DNA of 64,000 nt from Chromobotia macracanthus (taxonomy: Eukaryota; Chordata; Actinopteri; Cypriniformes; Botiidae), in assembly GCA_036877525.1 (NCBI GenBank), contig JAZGTH010000035.1:3524501-3588500 (forward strand). Reading direction: 5' to 3'. A program made the position numbers and the translations under genes. The notes under the pieces are model-generated. The model was not told the origin of the DNA. It searched no databases and was given only the letters and a program-made list of their open reading frames with translations. Of the stretch, positions 1-10,350 are shown one piece after another (the stretch's first letter is position 1; each line of letters starts with the position of its first letter).

Positions 1-1860
1 TATGTTCGCTAACCAATCCGGCGTCAGGAAGGACCCAATGAAAGCGTTACCCCTTTTTAAGATGATTTAATTGATGGTTCATGCAGAAGTGGTTAGCCAA
101 TTTTATCCTGCCATTTTTACTCCTCCTCTTTTTCTCCCTGTTTATGTTTAAGTATTTTTTGTTTAATGTATGTTTATTTGTTTAGTGTAGTTATATATGT
201 TCCCCGTAGCTTAGTCAATAAACCTGCGTGTTTATTCCTGGGAATTGTTTCTGTGTTTATTGCTCACACATTAAAGTCACTTAAACTGCCTTGATTTCCT
301 TACCTGCTCTGAAGTAGTACTGTGTCAGTAAGAATGTTGACTTTTCAAGACCAGAAAAGTAACATTTCTTAGAATTAAGCGATCCGCTGAATACCCAGTG
401 GACGAGTAATTTAGTCTGTCGCTAGTATTAACTCTACTGCATTAGGTAAAATCTATAAAACACGTATGATTAATCACATCAAATTGTGCGTGATTTTTCC
501 CTTTGGGCTAAACATTTAATGTTCCCAAATACACTACAGCTGTCAGAAGTTGCAGTAGTGTATTTTTCCAGGAAAAAATTGAAACATGTTTATAATATAT
601 ATAATTTATAGTTTTAAATATATATTAACAATTTACATAGATTTTACTAATTTAAGCATCACCGTATTGCATACTATATATCGTATCATTTAGCAAGTTA
701 TTGCATATCACATTTTTTTTCAATATCGGCCAGCACTAATGTTCTATCAGGCCAACAGAATATATTCTTAGTCTGGAATTTGCCTGATGTTGAAACATCA
801 TCTATTCTCTCTTTATGATGTGGGTTTTAGTGATACATCTAGTACAGCCTGCATAGTAAAGTTATATATAACCCAGATTGTGAAATTTGTGGAATATGTA
901 GAGATATTTGTCTCCAAATGAGGGCTGGAGTGTTTCTTCATATGCATACAGTTGGGGTCATTATTTTAAATTTATCTTGCAGAATCTGCAAAATGTTAAG
1001 AATTGAAAAAAAATAAACAGAGGAACTGTATTTTTTTTTTACTATGTACTGCCCTTAATAAACAATTTTACAGATGTTTACATACAGTTCATACTCCATA
1101 ATAATAACATAATTTACAAATGTAATTTACAAAAGTTCACTGTGTGTTGTTACCTGGATGATCAATGACTGTTTTTTTATGTTACATGATAGTTGTTCAT
1201 TGAACTAGGCCATTAAACTACCAGCAGTTCTTCAGAAAAATACTCTAGGTCCCACACATTCTTTACTTTTTTCAATGTTTCCATCTTTTCACACTTATCA
1301 CAGCTAAGAGACTCATACACAATTATTGCTAAAGGTGCAAACATTCACTGATGCTCAAAAATGCAACGCATGTGAGGAGCCAGGTGTAGGGCTACAAGAT
1401 ATATCAAAATGATAAAAAAAATCCCAAATGTGCATATCACAATATGGATATCACAATGACTTACAGTAAATGTAAGAGCCAATTTTATGTGTCAATAATA
1501 TGTATATTATTACTGTTTGCTGTGTTGATTTACAAGTAATAACAAAGTGTAAAATTTGTAACTTTCTTTGAGAGGCAATTCAAAGAATGAGAGGCTCTCA
1601 CAACACTGTGCTGTTTCATCCCCGCTACCTTCAGTGTTTGAGGAGTTCTCAGGAGAATGTGCAGTGTTCCCTCTACTTCTCTCTGGCTCCTCCAGCTCCC
1701 CTGGGTTTGACGCTATGGCTCATACTTGGCCCAGGCTGCATTATATTTATTTTTTTAATTTACTCACCCTAAGGTCAAGATGTAAGTGACTTTTTATTTT
1801 GTTTGTTTCTTTTAGTTCCTGATGCATCTGTAACATGCTGTCAACATGTGATCAGTTTGA
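1..1860. other. Intergenic, no gene seen
   Basis: AT-rich DNA without a supportable coding exon; the short open frames here have no recognisable protein signature. The stretch around 190-290 (a Ttagtcaataaacctgcgtg-type segment with a polyadenylation-like AATAAA followed by a T/G-rich tail) looks like the 3' end of a solo LTR or another retroelement. I could not find its other boundary, so I do not call an element. Confidence 0.5.
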
Positions 1861-1885
1861 TGTAAATCACTTAATGCATGCAGAA

Positions 1886-1957
1886 GATAAGAGACTGTCT
1901 TATCCTAAAGAGACTGCAAATCCTAAACTGTGAAGAGATTCACAGTTTAGGATTTGC
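1886..1957. repeat. Two adjacent hairpins, one with a perfect 19-bp stem
   Basis: Positions 1916-1934 are perfectly complementary to 1939-1957, giving a 19-bp stem with a 4-nt GAGA loop. Immediately upstream, 1886-1892 pairs with 1898-1904 (7-bp stem, 5-nt loop). No coding potential or known element surrounds them. It may be the core of a small foldback or palindromic element, or a short RNA hairpin; nothing in the sequence decides between these. Confidence 0.8.
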
Positions 1958-1959
1958 CA

Positions 1960-3049
1960 TGGACACAATGCCATTGTTACAATTTTTAAGATCTCATAAA
2001 TCCATATTTCCATACCCACAATCTGCGTCCAACAACTGACACCAAATCATTTCGCTGCTAAATGAAAATACACGCTTTGGCAAAATGTGTAGCGGGCGTC
2101 ACGTTATGTGAAGATGTGAAGTGTATCAAATTAAAAGTACCTATTAATATTTTACTCAGTTTGAATACATGTGCCATCGATGAATTGTATAATTAGACAT
2201 TTGATCAATACATCCATCAATATCAATGTATTGTTACACCCCTAGAAAACAATAGTGCCCTTGGTAATTTCAGTGTTTGTGCCTTAACAATTGTAGCACT
2301 GCCACAAAATTGAAAAAAATACATTTTTACATAGTTTTGAAAATTGTTTCTTTGTATTTTTGTTGTGATTATTTATATTTGTAAGTTGTTTTTGTGGGAG
2401 GGGGGATTTGTTGTATTGAATTAGGATGTGGGGTGTGATGGACTCTTGTTGAAGATGGCCACTATTTAAGGAAGAGGAAATGGGTGGCCATGATGGGGGA
2501 AATGTCATGGCACATGGTGAGACAGGTAGCATGTGCTGAGAGGCTGGCAAATAAAGGTGTTGGGAAATGCCATGCTCTCACTGGTGCAAGTGCCATGGTG
2601 TAATGTTTTATCTGGCACTCTGACTTAAGGATTACCTGTTCGGTTTTGGAGCCTATTTCCAGTGGACTCTTACATTTTCTCTTTCTTGAATTGTTTCTGG
2701 ATTACTTTTTTTTGTGGCATTTCCTGTGGGATCCAGAAATCCCTGAGAAGATAACATTGGTGAGATCGATGAGGTTTTTAACTTTTTTCTCTCTTATCTT
2801 TTTGCCTTTTTGTTGGAATTATTGTTTTTGGACTGCCTCTTTAAAGTGAACTCTGATTGTTGTAATTCGCTTCTTTGTAACTTGATTGGATTCAATGTAC
2901 TTTTATTCGTTGTGTTATGGGGGTTGAATATTGTCTGGATGATGTCTGTTAATACATGCATTGATCAATTGATCATTGAGTTTTGTGCTTTGACCAAGCT
3001 TTATTGAATTGATGAAGTGTAAACAAAATTAACCCTAAAGAACCCAGAG
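1960..3049. other. Intergenic, no gene seen
   Basis: AT-rich, without a supportable exon. Around 2220-2245 is a short 'tattgttacacccctag' string of the kind seen at the edges of fish interspersed repeats. Around 2520-2650 an AATAAA is followed by T/G-rich sequence and may be LTR-derived; this is weak. Confidence 0.45.
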
Positions 3050-3622
3050 TGTCAGGCAGAGAGAAACGAACCCATGCACAGACAGCGGTAAACAGAAAAA
3101 AAGTCTTTAACAAAACCCAAAACCAGCGAGGGGGCTAAACGACAACAAAAACACAGGCTACAAACAAAAACTCAAAAAACTAAAAAAAAACAGTGCAAAA
3201 ACAACAATACAGAGATCAAGAAAGCTTGACAAAAACAAAGTTACAAATTACAAAAATGCACGTTGCAAAAAATTCACAATACCAAGATATAAGATGAGCC
3301 AAGGAACAAGAGCCAAGATACAGGATGAAGTTACAAGACAAACCAGCACAAGACACAAAACACGTGGGCATTAAATAGCACAAAGACAAACGACTAACAG
3401 GTGCTCAAAATGAGCGCTGAGGAGACGAGAACAAGGGGTCGGGGCCAAGACGCAAGACCGGAGAGCACATGGCAAATGAATACTAAACAGAGGCCATGCG
3501 CTTCCACACAAGACGAAGACCCAGAGCATGCGTTCAGATCCCGACTCCACGAAACAAGAAACAAGACTAGAAGGAGTCAGGATCCAAACAGCACGCTCTG
3601 ACACAAAACACAGGGCATGACA
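3050..3622 (-). mobile_element. Solo-LTR-like repeat, copy 1 (minus orientation)
   Basis: A stretch of about 570 bp bounded by TGTCA at 3050-3054 and TGACA at 3618-3622, that is, TG...CA ends in 5-bp inverted repeat as in LTRs. The half at about 3365-3620 is the reverse complement, with scattered differences, of 6125-6370, so this is a dispersed family with an oppositely oriented relative 2.5 kb away. Read on the minus strand it has a CTATTTAATGCCC segment that could serve as a TATA-like element. The flanking 5-mers (CAGAG/CCAAG) do not form an exact duplication. Ty3/gypsy affiliation is an inference; no internal coding region is present. Confidence 0.6.
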
Positions 3623-6065
3623 CCAAGGTAACAATAGAACTTGAGGGAAGAAAAGTTAAATTGTTACACAATGACATCTGCCATAATGCATTTACAGTGG
3701 AGGTCTGTAGGGCACCCAGAGTGATTTAAAAGAATGTGAACAGTATATTTATTCAAGTACCTTTCAGTCATGTGGCTATACTTTTTAGACATAAATCCTG
3801 GTGCAGTTCCTTACCCTACAGACTTTCATTTTAAATGCATCATTTTGCTACTTCTTACAAATTGAAAGAAGACTCAAGATTATGTGAGACATTTCAACTT
3901 TAAGAGACCCTTTCAAATGTGTTAGTTAAAATTAGTTATTTGAGATCATCATGCACACACAGTTGCTCACATCACAAATCTCCAGGCTGAAACCTTAGAT
4001 CTGATTAGTTGTTTTTCTGACCATCTGTCTGGTTGTCAGGGCTAAGTTTGAATTCAGTAGCACCAGGCTGAACTTTGCTCAGGAATAGCTGACATCAACA
4101 TGAGCTGAAAACATGAGTCCTCATTATCTGCTGGACAGTACTGCTCCCCATTAAAATATCATAGATTTCAAACCTTTGGTCATTTGCCTTAATTTTTCAG
4201 TGCAGTTCAAAGTAAACCCACAAATAAACGATAAAGGATGGTCTTGAATGTGTTTCTGGGCAGATTTAAATATGGATATAGAATCATTTCTTTAGGTTTA
4301 TAACCATAATAATGATAAGTCTGTAGTTCTATAGTTATTGCCTTACAGATAAGCAATCCAGCTAACAGTTGTAAGAATGTTTCGCTAACATTTTCATTAC
4401 GTTTCATTAATATTTTCATGAAGCGTTGAAATGTTGAAATGTTATTTGGAAAGTTCTACAAATGTTCAAACTGTCCAGTATTTTAGACATAGTATTAAAG
4501 TTACTGCTTGGTTATAAGAATGTTATTTAAACATTTTTTAAAATGTTCCACAACAATAACAATTTATATATATAATATGTTTTTATAATTATGATATTTA
4601 CTTTAAGAACTTTAGGAGAATGTTAGTAAGTTAATACTGTTACTGTTATCAGCAGCCACCTAATAACATAGTAAAATTCACCAATAACACCTTATTGCCA
4701 GATCATCTTAAACGTGGGAATAGTGTTTTTTTTCTCAGAGATTCATTTGAACAGCAGACTGGTGTGAAGATTCACAGCTGTGTAGCTAATAAGATCTTAT
4801 TCATTTGCATATATAATTATTTGACATGTTTGCTAATAGTTTATTTGTGTCAGTTTTTTTTTTTTTTTCAAAAATTAGGTCATCAAGTTTACAAATAGGG
4901 ATAGCATGTCTCAAAGCTTGGCTATGTGTGAAACAGGTGTGATTCTTAAGTCAGAATCCTTGTGGTTCTCCTTACAAAACATTTAATTCCAGTAAACCAC
5001 TTCAGGCAGTTTCAAAGGCAGAACATATGCTTAAGTCCCTGAGACAGCAGCATTTCCCATTGAATTAAAGGTAAAACTGTTTTACTTTCTCATGCAGTGA
5101 TGGTGGCCTGTATATCAACATGCATGTGCATCAGCTAATGTGCAAACATCCATTTTGACTCATTAACTGTTGCCATCAGGGTCAATGCTGCAGCATTTGA
5201 AATAATTATTCTCAATAAGTGGTGACAGGGAAAGTTGTTATACAAACATTTTACGATTTTTGTAGTGTAAGGGTGGTTTCAACAACTACGTGTTGCTTCT
5301 GTTTTATCTTTTTTATAAATGAGAAACAATTTTATTTAGATCTCTGGGTACATGTATAACTCGAAAAACTACATGGTTCAAGTAATACCAAATAACACAA
5401 ATAATTTAATCAAACTGAGCTGTCCATTACAGCAGTCTCTTTGTAAATGATGTGAGCATGCGTTTTGCCCGCTGCATTACTGGCCAGATTTCATTCCTTG
5501 AGATGCAAGGATGTTGGAGTTGTATGTCCTGTGCTTGGTCTCATTTTATACATCTGTCTGTACGATAATTTTCAATCAATATAACCAGTGGATGCTCTCA
5601 GATACTATTTCAGATACTAACTGACACATTATAAAAGAAATACTTTACTAATAATTTACAGTAATTATTAGTTTTTTTAAACAGTAAAAATCACTTGTTT
5701 TCACATCCGTCTTAACTGAGGACTTTCTTTAAGGGTTTTCTTCTGTATTCTCTGTGAACACATACGAATGTTTTCTTTTATTAAATATCACTATAATCTA
5801 TATCTTTTTAAATAAATGTTAAATATTGCTGGAGATAAAACTAAAAAAGTCCCTTTTGTAGCATCAGACATGCTCGAAGCACCGGCTTACCAATTGTCTG
5901 GTGTAGACCTATGTAAACTGTATATACACGTTTGCAAATTATTATATCTGAGAATATAAGATATAAATACACAGTTACAGAATAAACGAATGTGTGTAAT
6001 ATGACTGATCAAATATGTCTGATTTGAATGCAGCTCTGAATCACTTCAATTGTAAACAATATCAC
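3623..6065. other. Intergenic; includes a CNE-like stretch at about 4020-4200
   Basis: No coding exon is supported. 4020-4200 is non-repetitive, of mixed composition, with motif-dense sequence unlike the AT-rich surroundings, and could be a conserved noncoding element near rprm. The remainder is AT-rich with short poly-T runs (about 4850-4870). Confidence 0.4.
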
Positions 6066-6122
6066 CTGACAGGGTCCTGGCTTCCTGTTCTGAGTCTTTC
6101 TAGATTATCTTACCAGGATCCT

Positions 6123-6667
6123 GACATCCCCTGTGTTCTGTGTCAGAGCATGTTGTCTGGATCCTGACTCCTTCTAGTCTTGGTTCTTGGAGTCAGGATC
6201 TGAACTCATGCTCTGGGTCCTTGTTTCTTGTGGAAGCACATGGCCTCTGTTTTGTTTACATTCGCCATGTGCTCTCCGGTGTCGCGTCTTGGCCCCGCCC
6301 CCTTGTTCTCGTCTTGTTTGCGCTCATTTCGCGCACCTGTTCGTCCTTGTCTTTGTTCTATTTAATGCCCCCGTGTTTTCGGTCTTGTGTGGGTTCGTTA
6401 CTTCTGATGTGTTTACCCGAGTCAGTCCTGTGTGGAAGGTTTTTCCGAATCTTGTCGTGTTCTAGTTTCCTAGTCTCTGTCCTGCCGTGGTTTTCCCATT
6501 TTTTAGTTTCGCTTTTGCTCCGCTTTTTGGAGGCATTTTTGTTCCAGTTAAGCCTGTTCTGTTTTTGTTTTTGCCCCCTCGTGAGTTGTTGTTTTGTTTA
6601 TTTAAATGCAGTCTTTTTTCCGTTAAAACGCTGTCTGCAACTGGGTTCTTTTCCCCTGATCGTGACA
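6123..6667 (+). mobile_element. Solo-LTR-like repeat, copy 2 (plus orientation)
   Basis: This is the plus-oriented relative of the 3050-3622 element. It shares the opening block (about 6125-6370, including a CTATTTAATGCCC promoter-like segment) and ends in TGACA at 6663-6667. Its 5' end is altered (TGACATCCC where copy 1 read in the same orientation has TGTCATGCCC). The long open frame here, 6140-6718, is a by-product of its T/C-rich composition and matches no protein I recognise. Together with copy 1 it forms an inverted pair separated by about 2.5 kb. Confidence 0.6.
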
Positions 6668-7320
6668 ATCTCCAGCGACAAAAAAAATGGAAGAGAAATA
6701 ATAAAACAAAATAAATGATAATAAAACTTATTAATTTGTTGGGCGCGGAATTAACACCTCTGGTTTTATGCTGATTTCACTGGAACAGACAACCTCGGCT
6801 GGGTGGATGATTCCCTTCAGGCAGTCAAACGCATCAAAATCTCAACTAAAAATAATTTTTAAGTAGTTGTGTATTTTGACAAACTATCATTTTTCCAAGC
6901 AACATAAAACGCACAAAATGCTATTATAGTTGTTGTTTTGGAGGGTGTTTTTTTTAAGCAAGAAAGAAATACATTTACCAATATTTCAATTTACAAATAC
7001 ACATTTTTACATTTAAAATATTTGTGCAACAGATTAGATTCATGAGCTGAAGTGAATGAGCACAATCTTTTGGTACAGTACAAGCCTTTTCATAGACAGG
7101 GTCCCATATTCTGAAGCAGTTCGTCATTTAGACACTGGATGGCAGTACTGCCCTATAAGAACTGTCTAAACACAATATGTTAGATCTTTTTACAGAAATC
7201 TTTTCACAGGTTATTATAATCCATTAATTTTATTATACGAGTTACAAAAACATTACAAAAGCAGGTTTAGGCCTACTATATGGATAGTAAAACAGTAACT
7301 AGGCTATTACATAATATTTA
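6668..7320. other. Intergenic, no gene seen
   Basis: AT-rich sequence between the LTR-like repeat and a LINE tail; no exon, RNA gene or clear repeat recognised. Confidence 0.4.
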
Positions 7321-7479
7321 CTTTTTGTTACTTTTTTACATTTTGTTTTACTGTTTAACGTGTAATATTTATTATTTACTTTGTATATATACATATATAT
7401 TATTATATATTATTTATATAACCGTAGGTCATCTGTGATTACTGTGTATCATTGTTTACTGTGTTTAATTGTATATATT

Positions 7480-7584
7480 TCCTTGTTTTTAATCCTTTTT
7501 TTCTTTTTTTCCTCCCTGTAAAGCGGATTTGAGACAATGCCACATTGTAAAAGCGCTATACAAATAAATCTGAATTGAACTGAT

Positions 7585-7617
<33 letters not shown>

Positions 7618-7622
7618 TAGAC
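7480..7622 (+). mobile_element. LINE 3' tail with GACA microsatellite
   Basis: The segment ending 'aagcgctatacaaataaatctgaattg' (about 7545-7577) is the characteristic 3' end of fish L2/Rex-type LINEs. It is followed by an AGAT/GACA simple repeat (about 7587-7622), as expected where a retroposed tail has decayed into a microsatellite. Only the 3' end is present; there is no reverse transcriptase reading frame. Confidence 0.55.
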
Positions 7623-7694
7623 TATATATGAAAGTCTTTCTTAGGTGTTTGTAATCGGAAGACAACGTCTGTAAATTAACTGTAGGTGGCAAAA

Positions 7695-7704
7695 AGGCAT
7701 GTTT
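7695..7704. promoter_or_regulatory. p53 half-site match upstream of rprm
   Basis: AGGCATGTTT fits the p53 half-site consensus RRRCWWGYYY at all ten positions with the favoured CATG core, 290 bp 5' of the rprm start codon. Reprimo is a known p53-induced gene in mammals. A 10-mer match of this kind is expected about once per 4 kb by chance, so this is suggestive only. Confidence 0.3.
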
Positions 7705-7825
7705 GTGCGATTTAAAGGTTGACTGGGGGAACAGTCTCCTCCCATCTGTTCTCTCAATGGTTCTGCCCAAGCAGGTATGATGCTAACTGGAAGCTCCCAG
7801 TGTAGTTACAGGAGAATCTGGGCTG

Positions 7826-7835
7826 GAGCATGTCT
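7826..7835. promoter_or_regulatory. Second p53 half-site match upstream of rprm
   Basis: GAGCATGTCT is a perfect RRRCWWGYYY match 159 bp upstream of the rprm ATG. It lies 121 bp from the half-site at 7695, too far to form one canonical full site (spacer 0-13 bp). The surrounding 7800-7990 is relatively GC-rich and non-repetitive and probably contains the promoter and 5' UTR; no clear TATA box is visible. Confidence 0.35.
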
Positions 7836-7993
7836 TGGGACGCCAGTGCGCCACCGACGAAACACTGAATGGGTGCGCTTGAGTTAACAAACATTTCCTC
7901 GCAATTCCTCGTGTTTTGACTTCCAAAGCCAAACTACTTGAACGCTTTGACTTCTATGAAGTATTGTTTTGGACTGTCATTCGGAGAGTAGGC

Positions 7994-8305
7994 ATGAATA
8001 CTACATTTAACCTAACGGACAGTGGGGTCTTCTCCAACCGGACCGAGGAGATCCTTTTGTGCTGTAACTTTTCGTCAGTGGTGACGGATAATGGCTTCAC
8101 GGCGAGCGCTCCAGATGAGAGGAGTCTGTTCATCATGAGAATAGTTCAGATCGCAGTGATGTGTGTGCTCTCCATCACTGTTGTCTTTGGAATTTTTTTT
8201 CTGGGCTGTAATTTGCTCATTAAGTCGGAGGGAATGATCAACTTTTTGGTAACGGATCGGAGACCTTCCAAGGAGGTGGAGGCGGTCATCGTGGGCGCGT
8301 ACTAG
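7994..8305 (+). CDS. rprm: Reprimo (TP53-dependent G2 arrest mediator homologue)
   Basis: Reprimo is a small cytoplasmic, membrane-anchored protein that in mammals is induced by p53 and promotes arrest at G2/M. This intronless ORF encodes 103 residues (human protein about 109). The start is the first ATG in the frame; the frame is open for 78 nt further upstream but without ATG. The N-terminal part is variable and has four N-glycosylation sequons (Asn2, Asn6, Asn15, Asn25). A conserved SVVTDNGF block and a PDERSL block (residues 40-45) follow. A single transmembrane helix spans about residues 50-76. The C-terminal tail is the family's most conserved part (KSEGMINFLV, then DRRPSKEVEAVIVG at 88-101). 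Fish carry several reprimo paralogues (rprma, rprmb, rprml); the sequence fits an rprm rather than an rprml gene, but which duplicate it is cannot be settled here. Confidence 0.96.
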   Translation: MNTTFNLTDSGVFSNRTEEILLCCNFSSVVTDNGFTASAPDERSLFIMRIVQIAVMCVLSITVVFGIFFLGCNLLIKSEGMINFLVTDRRPSKEVEAVIVGAY

Positions 8306-8755
8306 AGATGATGAGAGGATTATTTAATGCCAGAAAATAAGGGTGACCACTCGAGTTTATGGACCACCTGATGGACATACTTTTGTTGGTATTCTCGCAC
8401 GACACAGTGTTATTTGGCTGGATCAAAACTTACTGTCTGGAAATAAACTGAACGCCCTCGCGTCTCCATTTTGCGCACAAGCTTTACACTGTTACATACA
8501 ACCGCCTTCAATTATATGAAATTAACCACTCAAACTCCAAACGACCATACACTGCATTAAGTTCTACATTTGTCATTGAATATTGTTTCTATGCGATGGA
8601 GCACGTATTGATTGTTTTGTAATAGTTATTGATCTGTAAAGCACAATACGAGCATTTTACGAACTAATTATTTGGTTTTTAGTATACCTAAGTTTTAGGT
8701 ATCATGTTACTGCAATAAATTCCATTTACAATAAAATGATCTTTTCTCTTTCATA
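8306..8755 (+). other. rprm 3' UTR with polyadenylation signals
   Basis: Non-repetitive, AT-rich sequence follows the TAG stop. AATAAA hexamers occur at about 8442 and, more convincingly, as a closely spaced pair at 8714-8719 and 8730-8735 followed by T-rich sequence (about 8740-8760). That predicts mRNA 3' ends near 8750 and a 3' UTR of roughly 450 nt. The length is inferred; no transcript data are available. Confidence 0.55.
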
Positions 8756-8759
8756 TTTT

Positions 8760-9290
8760 TAAATGCAGTCTAAATCTTTTTTCCCAGGAATAATGTGGGT
8801 TTTTGGAAATGTACAGTCTGTACACCGTAGGTAATCTTAAATGTGCTTCGTCAAAATACTTACTAATGTACGTTAATTAATCTGGTAACATTAGGAACAC
8901 CAACAAATCAAATAATGAATGGCAAAATTAAAGAAAATTACGCATTTGCACTTTTAGTGGTGTCATGTTTTGAAATTTAGATTATTCTGATTTAGTGTCA
9001 TTTATATTTCAATATATGCATTGATGCATTATTTGATGTAAATTTAACGTCCAAATACTGCAGTACTGCTGTGAAAAAGTGAAGATTCTAATGCATTAAA
9101 TTACTTTAGTTTATTGTCATTATCATTAACGGACTAAGTAATTGTTACCTGTACCCATGATTTCGACCCTCAGAACACATTCACACACACACACACTAAT
9201 TATGCTGTTACATACTGTTACTCTATGTAGGCTTATTATATTATTAGTTATAATAATTATTAGATTATTATTAGTAGTTTTTTTATTAGG
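8760..9290. other. Intergenic, no gene seen
   Basis: AT-rich, with a short CA repeat at about 9181-9197; nothing else recognised. Confidence 0.4.
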
Positions 9291-9850
9291 GGTCAAGCCC
9301 TGAAGGGTAAGCCCTGAAAGGGGCCGTGGACCCCTATTGTTATTGTTAGTTTTCTTCTTCTTCTTCTTCTTCCGCTTTTGAGTGTATGGCAGCCCATAGA
9401 ACCATACATAGGAAAGTTATGAAATTTGGCACACTGATAGAGGACAGTAGGATAATTAACCACAGCAATGTTGGAGTCCCTAACTCATTCCCTCTAGCGC
9501 CATCAACTGTCCAAATTTTCACTTACGTTTCTGCTAATAACTTTTGAACCAAAAGGGCTTAACAAAATTCTTTTCCCCTCTGATTCCTTGGCTCATGCCG
9601 ATTCGAATGCACCCTATGACATTTTCCGTCATGAAAATGTTTCCACCATTTTGAATTTTTTGGAAAAAAAAATTATATTCTTTATATTCTTTGGCTCATG
9701 CCGGGTTCTACAATGCCTAATTTGTCATAATCAAAGCTATTTTCTGTTGGCCATTTAACATTTTTGGGGGAACCTTCTTTTTCTAACTCCTCCTACTGCG
9801 TTTGTCCAATTTGCATGAAATTTGCTATGCATCATCTACAGACATACCTG
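9290..9850 (+). repeat. Unclassified dispersed repeat (family R1)
   Basis: Begins near 'ggggtcaagccctgaagggtaagccc', carries a (TTC)n run at about 9353-9372, then long stretches with the motifs 'gaaatttggcacac' and 'ggctcatgccg'. Related 'accaaacttggtgaacat'-type sequence recurs at about 33300-33640, 35195-35618 with 36039-36700, and 57780-58460. It has no coding capacity and no clear terminal repeats that I can define. Confidence 0.5.
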
Positions 9851-10075
9851 ACAAACAGTTATTACAAGATTTTTGATCAGCCACTCGTTTCTCATACAGC
9901 GCATCAACAAATTTGGCGATGAGCACACAATAATAAATATAGGGTTGTATATTGGCAACTCTTTGGTATATTGACACAAAACTTTGTGGTTGTCCTTGCC
10001 ACAACATCCTGACCACATTAAAACAAAACTGGTGACAGTTCCACCTATTGGCCAAAAACTATAAATCACTTTATT

Positions 10076-10122
10076 GTACCTCTTGCATTGCTAACGCAAT
10101 GCTCTACCACTGAGCTACACGA
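10076..10122 (-). mobile_element. tRNA-derived SINE fragment (minus)
   Basis: 'ttgctaacgcaatgctctaccactgagctac' read on the minus strand is a tRNA-like head: GTAGCTCAGTGGTAGAGCAT (box A region) followed by a TTGCGTTAGCA anticodon arm. It is the same family as the longer copy at 38240-38400. Only the box A half is left, so it is not a tRNA gene. Confidence 0.55.
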
Positions 10123-10136
10123 AAACCACTTTAGTT

Positions 10137-10350
10137 AGTTGTGACCAACTGGTTAGTGAGTCAGGAGATGAAGGTTACTGGATCAATTCCAGCACTGGCA
10201 GGTAACAACAAAAGTGCTTTTGAGCAAGGCACCTAACTGCCGACTGTTCCCCAGACACAGCAATTGGGTTTGTGTGTGTGTTCACTCCTGACCAGTGATG
10301 GGTTAAATGCAAAGGTCACATTTTGGGTATAGGTTACCCTACCTGACAAA
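10137..10350 (+). mobile_element. V-SINE/HE1-like SINE
   Basis: A tRNA-derived head ('tgaccaactggttagtgagtc', then box-B-like 'ggatcaattccagc') is followed by 'gagcaaggcacctaac' and the conserved core 'gatgggttaaatgcaaaggtcacattt', ending near 'gggttaccctacctgac'. The same architecture occurs at 40880-41150 and 47142-47406. The family name is by resemblance to fish V-SINE/HE1 elements. Confidence 0.7.

Noticed and set aside
6140..6718. 192-residue open frame on the + strand
   Set aside because: It lies inside the LTR-like repeat, is hydrophobic/Cys-rich low-complexity translation of T/C-rich DNA, and matches no family I know.
7916..7993. N-terminal extension of reprimo upstream of the ATG
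   Set aside because: The frame is open but has no ATG before 7994, and the family begins near this Met.
10085..10122. Possible tRNA gene on the minus strand
   Set aside because: Only the D-arm/anticodon half is present and it belongs to a dispersed SINE family; no intact acceptor or T arm pairs with it.
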